Of a stretch of DNA of 64,000 nucleotides, positions 43,055 through 51,840 are shown in pieces. A program made the position numbers and the translations under genes. The notes under the pieces were generated by a model that was not told the DNA's origin, made no database searches, and saw only the letters and a list, made by a program, of their open reading frames with translations. Source of the DNA: Paradesertivirga sp966210515 (GTDB taxonomy: Bacteria; Bacteroidota; Bacteroidia; Sphingobacteriales; Sphingobacteriaceae); assembly GCA_966210515.1 (NCBI GenBank), contig CBIHLM010000008.1, forward strand, positions 1 to 64,000, written 5' to 3'. The stretch's first letter is position 1. Each line of letters begins with the position of its first letter.

Positions 43055-44620
43055 TTAATTATTATTCCAATATGGATACTGCTTTAACAATGGGTTCTGG
43101 CTCATAACGTCATTTGCAATTGGCCAATAGATCGCGCCGCTGCTGATAAGAGATCCAAAAGCGGGATCGTCATTTTTAATCTTTTTATACCGAATATAAT
43201 CGTACCAGCGCCATCCTTCTCCAATAAGTTCTTTACGACGCTCTGCGAAAATGGCATCTATTAAAGAACCGTGTACCTGTGCATTGTAAGCAACCAAGCC
43301 TCTTCTTGTGCGACATTCATTTAGTTGTGTTCTGGCAGTTTCATAGTCACCAAGAACTACACTCGCCTCAGCTAACAGCAATGACATATCTTCTGGTCTG
43401 GTAAACACCGTAGAACTGCCGAATGTGGCAATTGATCCATCAGATCCGGGTCCACTTGTCGTATTTACCGGTGCAAAATTGTCTCTTACAATGAATACTT
43501 TCGTAAAGATTGGTATGGTCCGGTCAAAAGCACCAAAGGTTTCATCAGATAAAGGAGTTCCTGTAAGGGAGTTAATAGAGAACCTTAAGTCTCCAGCCTC
43601 ATTATAAATAGCACGAATAGAATCCTTAGGAACATAAATGGCCGGAAGGCTTTTATTTAAAATGTAAGGCGCAGCCAAAGTAAGTTCCTCTAAGGAGCCA
43701 TTTATAAACGTCTCACCGTTATAAAACATTCGACTAAAACCGAAAATCACATTAAACTGATTGTTGCCAAACTCTCCACGAAACATTCTTCTTACCCCGT
43801 CAACACTATTTCTGAACTGGTTCTGACCGCCCATATAAGGGCTCGTCATATTGTCTATCACCCATCTGGACCAGTAGGCGGATTCGGCATATTTCCCTTC
43901 CCAGGCATATACATGGGCAAGGATGGCGTATGCAGAAGACTTTCTTGCCACCTCTTCTTCATTCGTATAATAAGGACGGGTTTGTTCTGCATTCCCTTTA
44001 TCGTATGCATAGGGTAAATCAGTGGCAGCACTTAAAAGCTCCGATTCCACAAAAGCCAATACCTTTTTTTGGTCTTCCCTTGGTTTGTTTTCAAACTGTG
44101 CACCGTGAGAGGAAATAATAAAGGGTACATCACCCCAAATTCTTACCAGGTAGAAATAAGTGAATGCTCTTAATAATTTGGCATGGGCTATATCCAATCT
44201 TAAATCAACCGGAAGGTATCTTGGATCTGTATTTAAAATATTAGGAGCCCGCTCTATAAAAATATTTGCAGCATTGATGACAGCATAAAACCGTCTCCAG
44301 TTAGCCAGAGATTTTACTACCGGCAGCGAGGATTTAAGATTGTTATCAGCAATTGCTCTAATATCTAATCTTACTGTACTTTTAAAATCAGTCCCCATTC
44401 CATTAATTTTCCGAACGTCGCCATATAACCAATGCCTGGTATTATCTCCCAAAGCAGCTCTTGCCAGGCCATAAACGCCCATAATCCCTGCTCTTGCATC
44501 CTCCTGTTTCAGCCACATATTCTCTTCAGAAACCAGGCGAGATGAAGTTACGTCCAGCATTTTTTCGCAGGATGAAAAAAGTATGCTGAAAACTGCAAGT
44601 AGAACAATCCTTACTTTCAT
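43055..44620 (-). CDS. SusD/RagB-family glycan-binding lipoprotein 2
   Basis: 521 residues counting from the ATG at 44620, which gives a normal lipoprotein signal (MKVRIVLLAVFSILFSSC, Cys18). The open frame starts 11 codons earlier but adds charged residues before the signal. SusD features include LVSEENMWLKQEDARAGIMG, LLRAFTYFYLVRIWGDVPF, EDMSLLLAEASVVLGDYETA and AERRKELIGEGWRWYDYIRYKK. It should act as the lid of SusC 2. Its divergence from SusD 1 (same fold, few shared segments) suggests the two pairs take different fragments of a glycan. Confidence 0.95.
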   Translation of the reverse strand: MKVRIVLLAVFSILFSSCEKMLDVTSSRLVSEENMWLKQEDARAGIMGVYGLARAALGDNTRHWLYGDVRKINGMGTDFKSTVRLDIRAIADNNLKSSLPVVKSLANWRRFYAVINAANIFIERAPNILNTDPRYLPVDLRLDIAHAKLLRAFTYFYLVRIWGDVPFIISSHGAQFENKPREDQKKVLAFVESELLSAATDLPYAYDKGNAEQTRPYYTNEEEVARKSSAYAILAHVYAWEGKYAESAYWSRWVIDNMTSPYMGGQNQFRNSVDGVRRMFRGEFGNNQFNVIFGFSRMFYNGETFINGSLEELTLAAPYILNKSLPAIYVPKDSIRAIYNEAGDLRFSINSLTGTPLSDETFGAFDRTIPIFTKVFIVRDNFAPVNTTSGPGSDGSIATFGSSTVFTRPEDMSLLLAEASVVLGDYETARTQLNECRTRRGLVAYNAQVHGSLIDAIFAERRKELIGEGWRWYDYIRYKKIKNDDPAFGSLISSGAIYWPIANDVMSQNPLLKQYPYWNNN

Positions 44621-44655
44621 ATTTAATATTTTATTTATTCGATAAATCATCACTA

Positions 44656-47646
44656 TTATAAAGTATACTTAAAGCCCATAGTAAAGGTGCGTGGTATGGC
44701 TAAACCATAGCCTGTATCATAACCAGCATAGTTAACCAACTCAGGATCGCGGCCTGAATACGGTGTCAGGGTAAACACGTTATTTACCGTTACATAACCT
44801 CGAAGATGGGTGCCTTTATTTGCTTTTCTTTTTAGCACATCAATAAAATCATATCCGAACGTTACTGCACGCAACTTCACAAAAGCCCCGTTCTCTAAAA
44901 ACAGATCCTGATCTGCACGGTAAGGAATCACACTGCTCCATGGATTGTAGATGGGATACTTCGAATAGTCTCCCCTTTTTTCCCAGAAGGTTACTTCTTT
45001 TACAGAGGTGATATCATTCACACTTTGATTATTTACAAAGTCGAATCTTCTTGACATTTCTTCATTAATAATATCCCGGCCAAGGTTGAAATAGAAATTG
45101 AATGATAAGCTCGCTCTTTTGAAACTTAAGTCATTTGTAAAACCACCGGCCACAACCGGTAAAGTATGCCCTTTTAATACTTTATCCCTGTTGTCAAGAA
45201 TAAAGTCTCCGTTAATATCCTTCCACTTAGGATCTCCTACACCAAATTGAATACTTTCGATACTTAATTTATTGCCGGTTGACGGATTAACTGGTATTTG
45301 AGATTCGCTGGTATATATTCCCTCGTTAACATATAACCAGTAGCTATCAATCGGTTCGCCAACTTTTAAGAGCTTATTGCCAATCGATAGCTCTTGATAG
45401 CCTCCTGGCAGAGCCAACAGCTTGTTCTTGTTGAAGTTCAGATTAATGGAAGGGGTCCATTTAAGTTTATTTGAAGAATTAAGTGGGTTACCCGAAATAA
45501 TCACATCAACTCCTTTATTATTAACCCCTAATCCTGCTGCTAAAGATCTTTCATATCCATACTCTGCATACGCTGGAATGCCCAGAATCTGGTCTTTATC
45601 CGATTTGGAATAAAACTGAATGGAACTGGTTAGGCGGTTATTCCATAATCCAATTGATACACCAGCGTTTATTTGTTCTGAGTATGCCCATGGAATATCA
45701 TAACCAATCCACCCGGTAGAATATGGCCTGTTAAGAGTTGCAATGTTTGAAAAACTTCCAATGCGCGCCTCTCCGGAATAACCAATATCAATAGTATATT
45801 GCGGTCCAGCTGAAAATTTATCATCTGTTTGCACTCGCCCAAGGCGAGAGTAGCCTGCATTAAAGTCTAAATCAGAAATAACTTTACTTTTCGTAAAGAA
45901 ATCTTTTTTAGCACTCCATTTTGCAGAAACTGCTGGAGAGAAAAACCATCTGCTGGTTGGCTGCGCAGTAGAGGAAGCATCTTCTCTTAATATTGCGGAG
46001 AAGAAGTACTTGTCTTTATAAGAATAAGATGTTTTACCATACAATGATACCAGGTTGTTTTTTACCCTGTCCAGATATCGGTAGGTTAAACTATTTAAAA
46101 AGCCTCCGACGCCGCCAACAAAATTATAAGTAAAAACAGCGGGAGTGTAGTTACCCGTTGGCTCGGTTAATAAATTGATCTTTATATAATCGCTGGAACC
46201 TCTGTATGCATTCCCATAACTGTACTGGTAAGTATCCCATTGTAAAGATTGCCCAACCTCAAAGGAAAGGTTTGATTGTTTATTCGGGGTTAAATTGTAC
46301 GAAATAGAGTTCTCTGCCAATAAACGCTGATTGTAGCCAAAGTAATTGGAAACATAACTATTGGTTTCCATTAATGTGCTCGGATAAAACACATCTCTGT
46401 AACCTTCACTATAATCAACAGCAAGTTTGCTGTTTACAAGGAATTTACCGAAAGTTATGTCTACATTTAGATAGCCATTAATAAGATTATTACGGTTCTT
46501 GTCAAAGGATTTATCATACTCCCTTAAGTACTTTCCATAGTATTCTTTGTTAGGTGCAGGAGGGTTAACCAGATTGGGAAAATATCGTATTTCTGCATAA
46601 CGGTCTCTCATATACTTGTTACGCTCTCTAACTATTTGACTTGCGTTAATAGACGTGGTTACGTTTAGCCATTTTAGCGGAATCATATTCATTATAAAAG
46701 CAGCACTGTAGCGATCCATACCAGTACCATCGGCAACTCCACCACTCCGCTGATTTCCCAGAGACACCCTGAAATTTGATCTGGAGTTACCACCACTTGC
46801 ATTGGCATCTATTCCATACACCAGTGACTTTTTATAATAAAGGTCTGTCCAGTTTGATGGACCGTAGTAAATATTATATAAAGAATCACTTAAATAAGAC
46901 GGAATATTCTGTGTTTGTTCAAATGTCGCATATCGTTGATAAAATGGAGCTCTGAACTTATTTTCTGAAGCACCATTTATCGTTGTTACAGTCGGAGGAG
47001 TTGCAAAGCCAAAATAAGAATTGATACTAATATGCCTGTTACCCGAAGACGGCTTTGTTTTAATATAAATTACACCGTTTGTTGCCCGTGCCCCGTACTT
47101 GGCTATTTCAATAGGATCAGTCAAAACCTGTATAGAAGCAATATTCTCAGGCTGAATGCCAGCCAAAAGATTTGTTGCCGAACCTATTCGATTAAAGTCA
47201 TAGTATTGAATGTCATAAGCGAAAGGATGATCTTTTGAAATAATAGGCACCCCATCAATGACAACTAAGGGCTGTGAGTTGAATAAGTCTTGGGCTGATA
47301 AAATAGGCATTGAAGCACCATGAATAAAAATGTTCTGTTCGGTTCCAGGCTCACCATTTGGCTCCTGTATATAAACCCCTGCGGCTTGCCCCTTTAAATA
47401 TTGCTGCAGAGAAACACCCGGAAAGTAATCGAATTGAGCAGGTTTAACTGAATTGAGAACATTTTGCAATGAATCTCCTAAAGAACTTTTCTTACCTGAA
47501 ACGTTAATTGCTCTTACTGCGGAATCTGCACTTAAAGAATCAGTGTAATGTCGTAGAAACACGGGAGATGCCTTGCTCTTATTTTTTCCATAACCCTGAA
47601 AAAAACAAGCAAAAAAAGACATACATAAAAAAACCTTGAAACGCAT
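44656..47646 (-). CDS. SusC/RagA-family TonB-dependent transporter 2, short N-terminus
   Basis: 996 residues, first gene of the operon. A signal peptide (VFLCMSFFACFFQGYG) is present. The usual carboxypeptidase-D-like domain and the clear TonB-box EVVVxGY are not visible; about 60 residues of low-complexity linker lead straight to the plug (LQQYLKGQAAGVYIQEPNGE, QPLVVIDGVPII, ENIASIQVLTDPIEIAKYGA, RATNGVIYIKT). The barrel follows and ends in GFKYTL. It should import oligosaccharide with SusD 2. Where TonB binds is unclear, so the energising contact may be unusual. It is expected to be expressed from the two operator-bearing promoters upstream. Confidence 0.93.
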   Translation of the reverse strand: MRFKVFLCMSFFACFFQGYGKNKSKASPVFLRHYTDSLSADSAVRAINVSGKKSSLGDSLQNVLNSVKPAQFDYFPGVSLQQYLKGQAAGVYIQEPNGEPGTEQNIFIHGASMPILSAQDLFNSQPLVVIDGVPIISKDHPFAYDIQYYDFNRIGSATNLLAGIQPENIASIQVLTDPIEIAKYGARATNGVIYIKTKPSSGNRHISINSYFGFATPPTVTTINGASENKFRAPFYQRYATFEQTQNIPSYLSDSLYNIYYGPSNWTDLYYKKSLVYGIDANASGGNSRSNFRVSLGNQRSGGVADGTGMDRYSAAFIMNMIPLKWLNVTTSINASQIVRERNKYMRDRYAEIRYFPNLVNPPAPNKEYYGKYLREYDKSFDKNRNNLINGYLNVDITFGKFLVNSKLAVDYSEGYRDVFYPSTLMETNSYVSNYFGYNQRLLAENSISYNLTPNKQSNLSFEVGQSLQWDTYQYSYGNAYRGSSDYIKINLLTEPTGNYTPAVFTYNFVGGVGGFLNSLTYRYLDRVKNNLVSLYGKTSYSYKDKYFFSAILREDASSTAQPTSRWFFSPAVSAKWSAKKDFFTKSKVISDLDFNAGYSRLGRVQTDDKFSAGPQYTIDIGYSGEARIGSFSNIATLNRPYSTGWIGYDIPWAYSEQINAGVSIGLWNNRLTSSIQFYSKSDKDQILGIPAYAEYGYERSLAAGLGVNNKGVDVIISGNPLNSSNKLKWTPSINLNFNKNKLLALPGGYQELSIGNKLLKVGEPIDSYWLYVNEGIYTSESQIPVNPSTGNKLSIESIQFGVGDPKWKDINGDFILDNRDKVLKGHTLPVVAGGFTNDLSFKRASLSFNFYFNLGRDIINEEMSRRFDFVNNQSVNDITSVKEVTFWEKRGDYSKYPIYNPWSSVIPYRADQDLFLENGAFVKLRAVTFGYDFIDVLKRKANKGTHLRGYVTVNNVFTLTPYSGRDPELVNYAGYDTGYGLAIPRTFTMGFKYTL

Positions 47647-47967
47647 AATTTATAGTTTTAAAACATATTTAATAAACACTACCGAGCCATCATACCTTCT
47701 AATAGTGCACTACCCTTGGTTAGCTTTTGATACTGATTAAATTATTGAACATCTCATAGACGCCCGAATTCAACCACTGGTTAATAATCAATTATCCTTT
47801 TTTTATTAAAGGAATTAAAAGCATGACTTACTCCCTTCAATTGCAACTACTACCCAGAACCTTATCTTTTTTATAACTATAAGCGCCTTGGACTTTTAAC
47901 TAAGCCTTTTCTAAAAACACTATACACTAAGAGAGACGCTAAAAAGTTTAATTCTTGATTAGTTATT

Positions 47968-47999
47968 CAAATATAGAAGTACTTAATCGATTTAGCAAG
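47968..47999 (-). promoter_or_regulatory. SusC promoter P1 with LacI-type operator
   Basis: The palindrome TACTTAATCGATTTAGCA covers 47980-47997. On the minus strand a perfect -7 box TATATTTG (47968-47975) follows it, and CTTG takes the -33 place (47996-47999). The operator thus fills the spacer between the promoter boxes, so a bound repressor would block polymerase. Confidence 0.7.
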
Positions 48000-48271
48000 T
48001 CATTTTCTGATTTTTTTAACTTTTTTACTTACTTAATCTTTATGAGCCTTTACCGCGAAAAAGGACACGTCGATGCTTGAATTATGAACATATGAAGCGG
48101 GCGTGGATCGGAAAATAAACAGGTTTCACATCTGAATATTAACTACTTAAATAACCTCCTATTACAAATAATCTCTAACCGTCGCTAATCAAGGAACGTT
48201 ATCTTTTTCGTATGCCTAAAAATGCCTCCGAACCTTTTCTAAAACATTATAGGGAAGAACATCCTGATATT

Positions 48272-48303
48272 AAAATATAATACTGCTTAATCGATTTATC
48301 AAA
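48272..48303 (-). promoter_or_regulatory. SusC promoter P2 with LacI-type operator
   Basis: The palindrome TGCTTAATCGATTTATCA covers 48284-48301. On the minus strand TTTG (48300-48303) is at the -33 place and TATATTTT (48272-48279) at the -7 place, one base off consensus. The geometry is the same as in the other two modules. Confidence 0.68.
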
Positions 48304-48626
48304 TAAAATTTCACATTTTTTCATTCTCTAACTACTTAAGTTTTATAAGCATTTAAAAGGAAGAAAAACTGCGACTTGAAACTGATTGCGGGTGGAGTTA
48401 AGCGCGAATTTGAATATCGGCAGTTTCGGTATTTGAATATAAATCCGTTATATAATTTGTTATCAAAAGCGATTTACGCTTCTTTAACGCAGACCTTCTC
48501 CGAAGTTTATTCTCCCTATACCAAAATGGGTCTCCGGATTTCGACGAAAGCGTTTCTAAAAACCATGGAGTTTAAGAAACACGCTAAAATTAAATTTGGC
48601 TAATTATCGAATGAAATGTCGATTAA

Positions 48627-49688
48627 TCAATTTATGGGCCTTGTTTTTTCTTTTTCTGCTGAGCCCGAAACAGAAAAAAGGGCTGTACTAGACTCTCTGA
48701 TATTTAAAATAGAAGGAAAAACTAATTTCTTAGATTCGGTGCAGCCTTTATCAGCGGCCATCCTATCCATCAAAATATTAACCAGGCTAATACCCATTTT
48801 CTCTACAGGCTGGGCTATTCCTGTAATACCGGGGCTTATTTCACTATAGAAAGGTTGGTCATCATAAGCAATAAAAGAAATGTCTTCCGGCCTTTTTTTC
48901 CTTAAGAATCTAATTCCCGCCATTGCCAGGTAATGGGTTGCAAAGAGCAATCCATCTATATGGGAATTTCTCTTTAAAAAAGTCCTTATTTCTTTCTCTA
49001 AGAATTCTTTCGGATGACTAAAATTGACGCTTTTTACGAGGGGAACTAGTTGGTTTTCTGCAATTGCCTTCTGATATCCCTCCAATCGGCCTAACATTTG
49101 AGACTGCTTCGAACTTGTCGTAATAAAGCCGATATTAGTTCTCCCGCAATCACGGATTAGGTGATTGATGGCATTATAGGAACTTTCAAAATTATCCAGG
49201 CCAACATAATCGCAGTTTAAGCCTGAATAATAGCGGTCGAATAGCACGACGGGAATATTATCATCAATAAGGCCTTGAATTTCCTTCTTTATTGAGGGCG
49301 TTGGAACTATAATATACGCATCTACATGTCGTTCTCTAAATAAATTGATAATTTCCCTGGCAATGTTATTATCATTATCCGTACTGCAATAACTTACTTT
49401 ATAACCATATTCAGAAGCACTTTTTTCAACATAATAAGCAAGTTCTGCAAAAAAACTGTCTGAGATTCTTTCGATTAGGAGGCCTATGGTCATTGTTTTA
49501 CCTGTAGCCAGAGTTTTTGCCAAATGGTTAGTTTTAAAACCAGTTTCATTGACGTATTTAAATACCCGCTCAATGACGCCATGGCTGATTTTCATTTCGG
49601 TCCCCTTCCCATTCAATATAAACGATATCGTTGTTGTTGATAAACCTAACGCTCTGGCTACATCTTTTAATAAAACTTTTTCCGACAT
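48627..49688 (-). CDS. LacI-family transcriptional regulator 1
   Basis: 353 residues with complete LacI architecture. An N-terminal HTH (LLKDVARALGLSTTTISFIL) and hinge region (HLAKTLATGKT) are followed by a periplasmic-binding-protein-like ligand domain (IGLLIERISDSFFAEL, PVVLFDRYYSG, HYLAMAGIRF, AYDDQPFY, IAQPVEKMG). It should bind a palindromic operator as a dimer and release or bind it on sensing a sugar. The palindrome TGCTTAATCGATTTAGCA lies inside its own promoter, so it probably controls itself and the SusCD operon. Its ligand domain is clearly related to that of the headless protein at 30398-31276. Confidence 0.95.
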   Translation of the reverse strand: MSEKVLLKDVARALGLSTTTISFILNGKGTEMKISHGVIERVFKYVNETGFKTNHLAKTLATGKTMTIGLLIERISDSFFAELAYYVEKSASEYGYKVSYCSTDNDNNIAREIINLFRERHVDAYIIVPTPSIKKEIQGLIDDNIPVVLFDRYYSGLNCDYVGLDNFESSYNAINHLIRDCGRTNIGFITTSSKQSQMLGRLEGYQKAIAENQLVPLVKSVNFSHPKEFLEKEIRTFLKRNSHIDGLLFATHYLAMAGIRFLRKKRPEDISFIAYDDQPFYSEISPGITGIAQPVEKMGISLVNILMDRMAADKGCTESKKLVFPSILNIRESSTALFSVSGSAEKEKTRPIN

Positions 49689-49763
49689 CCTTCTTCTTGC
49701 TTACGCTCCCGGCTTCAGATACTCAAGAGTAGTTCTGTTAAAAATGGGAACAGATTATTGAAT

Positions 49764-49795
49764 CAAATTTAGCGTTGCTTAATCGATTTAGCAAA
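49764..49795 (-). promoter_or_regulatory. lacI 1 promoter with LacI-type operator
   Basis: On the minus strand TTTG (49792-49795), a 20-base spacer and TAAATTTG (49764-49771) match the Bacteroidota -33/-7 consensus exactly. The palindrome TGCTTAATCGATTTAGCA (49776-49793) fills the spacer. The start codon is at 49688, giving a leader of about 70 bases. This is the clearest of the four operator sites. Confidence 0.8.
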
Positions 49796-49977
49796 TAATC
49801 AACATATTTTATTTCTTTCTCTCGCTACTTAACTTTGTGCCGGCCTTTTTTTTAGAAAAAAAAGAGATTTTCTTAACTGAACTATTAACAGGTGAACTAG
49901 CTCGATAGACATCTCGAGTTAGAGATTTTCGAAGAATCCTTTAAACCTTTAGTGACTGCATAAGCACTTATGGCTCT

Positions 49978-51048
49978 CTATATGCTCCGCTCTTCATCGA
50001 ATTTCTCGTTTAGGATGGGCTTAACCGCTTCGTAATTCTTTGTTGATTTTCTTATTATAAGCTTTGTTGGCAATACAATATTTTTTCTTTCCATCTGTTT
50101 GCCCTGAGTAGTGAGCTTATTGAGCATTAGAGCAATAACATTCTCCGAAATTTCCCTCGTTGGCTGTTCTACTGCAGTAATTGGGGGATTAAATAAACGA
50201 AAGAAATATTCGTCATCAAAAACAATTACTCCTAATTGATCTGGCACTTTTAACCCGAGACTTTGAATCGCTTCGATGCCTGCATATGCTAAATAATTGG
50301 TTGAGAAGAATAAACCATCCAGTGCTTTATTGGATTTCAGAAATTTCTTAATATCGCTTACAGTGGACTCTCGGCCCTGATCGAAACCAATTCGCTTGAT
50401 ATAATAATCAGCTTTGTAATCATCTGTAGCTTTCATATAGCCATTCAAACGTTCCTGCATCTGGATTTGATCAGATATCAAGGTTACAAAACCGATGTTC
50501 TTATGTCCGCACTCATAAAAATATGATATCGCATCATAAGTACCCTGATAATTGTCTACTGTAATGTTATCTGTTGGGACAGAAGGAAAATACCTGTCAA
50601 ATAATACAACTGGAAAATTATCTGACAATAGGCCTTCGATATCCTCCTCTATTCCCGGCGGCGGGGCAATAATAAACCCGTCTACTTGCCTTGACCGGAA
50701 AGCAGCAATAATATCTTTCGTTTTTTTGGTATCATTTTCTGTACTGGAACAAACTATTTTATAACCCTTCGTATAAGCCGACTCTTCAATAATTCGCACA
50801 ATTCCAGCAAAAAAAGGGTCGGAGATATCTTCCACCAACACCGCGATCGTATTTGTTTTTCCAGTGCGCAGACCTCTGGCAAACTGATTAGGCTGATATC
50901 CTACTTTAGCAATGTGATCGAGCACCCGTTTTTCCAAAGCTTCGCCAATACGGTTTTCCTTAGCCTTGCCATTTATTATCCAAGATATCGAAGTCTTTGA
51001 TATACCCAGTTCTTTTGCAATATCTTCAATCGAAATCCTCTTCTTCAT
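49978..51048 (-). CDS. LacI-family transcriptional regulator 2
   Basis: 356 residues with complete LacI architecture: HTH ISIEDIAKELGISKTSISWI, hinge QFARGLRTGKT, and ligand domain IAVLVEDISDPFFAG, GFIIAPPPGIEEDIEG, PVVLFDRYFPS, VIVFDDEYFFRLFNPP and VEQPTREI. The recognition helix (SKTSISWI) differs from that of LacI 1 (STTTISFI), so the two need not share an operator. It lies upstream of LacI 1 on the same strand with 289 bp between them, and downstream of the GH43 gene. It may control the hydrolase genes, but I could not pick out its operator. Confidence 0.94.
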   Translation of the reverse strand: MKKRISIEDIAKELGISKTSISWIINGKAKENRIGEALEKRVLDHIAKVGYQPNQFARGLRTGKTNTIAVLVEDISDPFFAGIVRIIEESAYTKGYKIVCSSTENDTKKTKDIIAAFRSRQVDGFIIAPPPGIEEDIEGLLSDNFPVVLFDRYFPSVPTDNITVDNYQGTYDAISYFYECGHKNIGFVTLISDQIQMQERLNGYMKATDDYKADYYIKRIGFDQGRESTVSDIKKFLKSNKALDGLFFSTNYLAYAGIEAIQSLGLKVPDQLGVIVFDDEYFFRLFNPPITAVEQPTREISENVIALMLNKLTTQGKQMERKNIVLPTKLIIRKSTKNYEAVKPILNEKFDEERSI

Positions 51049-51840
51049 TATTTACCCTTTAGGAATCAGGAACATAGATTCAAGCAGCAAGACCGACATG
51101 TTTAGTAAAAACCTTATCCCAGAATCTACTTAACAAACCAATACTTCCTTCCCCTATGCTCTTGAATATGTAAAGACAAAAACCATCTTCAATTTATACC
51201 CTTCGTCCGCAACTTTTTCTATAAATAAAACGCTTTTTAGCCAATATCTTTTAGTGTTACATAAATTATATTGTTTGGCAATGAGCATTAAGCTACGTAA
51301 AGGTGCGAACAATAACCTCAATAGTTTGCGATTGTTTATCCCAAAAATATACTTCTAAAATAGTATTATCATTTTTTTTTAGCGGCAACTCTTTATTTTA
51401 AATGTAATAATATTATAATCGAAGCATACAGTAAAAGCATAGCATAAATCTGCGGAAGTTAAGTAAAAAAGATGATTAGTTCGCTTTTTACAATTGAGGA
51501 CATTATCCCATAAGCTATCCTAATACTCGCCCGGTAGCCTTTAAAACTTTGGGAATATAAGTATATACGTGTTGGCTTCTGTGGAAGTTTCGATGAAGGC
51601 AGATCGATGTATACACCGGACGGAAGACTTTTTTCAGAATTTTAGCACTGGAACTATTAGAGGGAAGTATAACCACTCCTCCCCAATCCGCAGCAATGAA
51701 GGATTTCTACGGGTGTTATTATTTTGATCTCACAGGATGGTCCATTTTGAATTTGATTTCCCATCCTGTTAATAATTTAAGAGTTTACCAGGTTTAAAGG
51801 TGTTCGGTGAATCAAATTCCTGATTTTATTATTACTCATG
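51049..51840. other. Intergenic region between LacI 2 and GH43
   Basis: 792 bp with no credible gene. TACTTAAC near 51117 and GTTAAGTA near 51460 are inverted copies of each other, but such AT-rich octamers recur by chance. A hairpin lies at 51732-51769. Confidence 0.45.
51732..51769 (-). terminator. Hairpin downstream of the GH43 gene
   Basis: ACAGGATGG (51732-51740) and CCATCCTGT (51761-51769) form a perfect 9-bp stem with a 20-base loop, about 70 bp after the GH43 stop. No T-run follows on the minus strand, so it may be a 3' stabilising structure rather than an intrinsic terminator. Confidence 0.45.

Larger units (their letters stand above)
47647..48626. other. Regulatory region of the SusCD operon
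   Basis: 980 bp without a gene. It holds two copies of the operator-promoter module (listed separately), about 300 bp apart. Matching flanks, such as CCTTTTCTAAAA left of each and GCGGG(c)GTGGA right of each, suggest a diverged tandem duplication. Transcripts from these promoters would have leaders of about 315 and 620 bases. A 75-codon plus-strand frame (48376-48603) is not convincing. Confidence 0.6.

Noticed and set aside
48376..48603. 75-codon plus-strand frame in the susC upstream region
   Set aside because: It overlaps the upstream element of promoter P2 and shows no family features; probably chance.
51110..51470. Inverted TACTTAAC / GTTAAGTA pair as an operator for LacI 2
   Set aside because: The copies are about 340 bp apart and the octamer is common in this AT-rich sequence, so there is no good case for a binding site.
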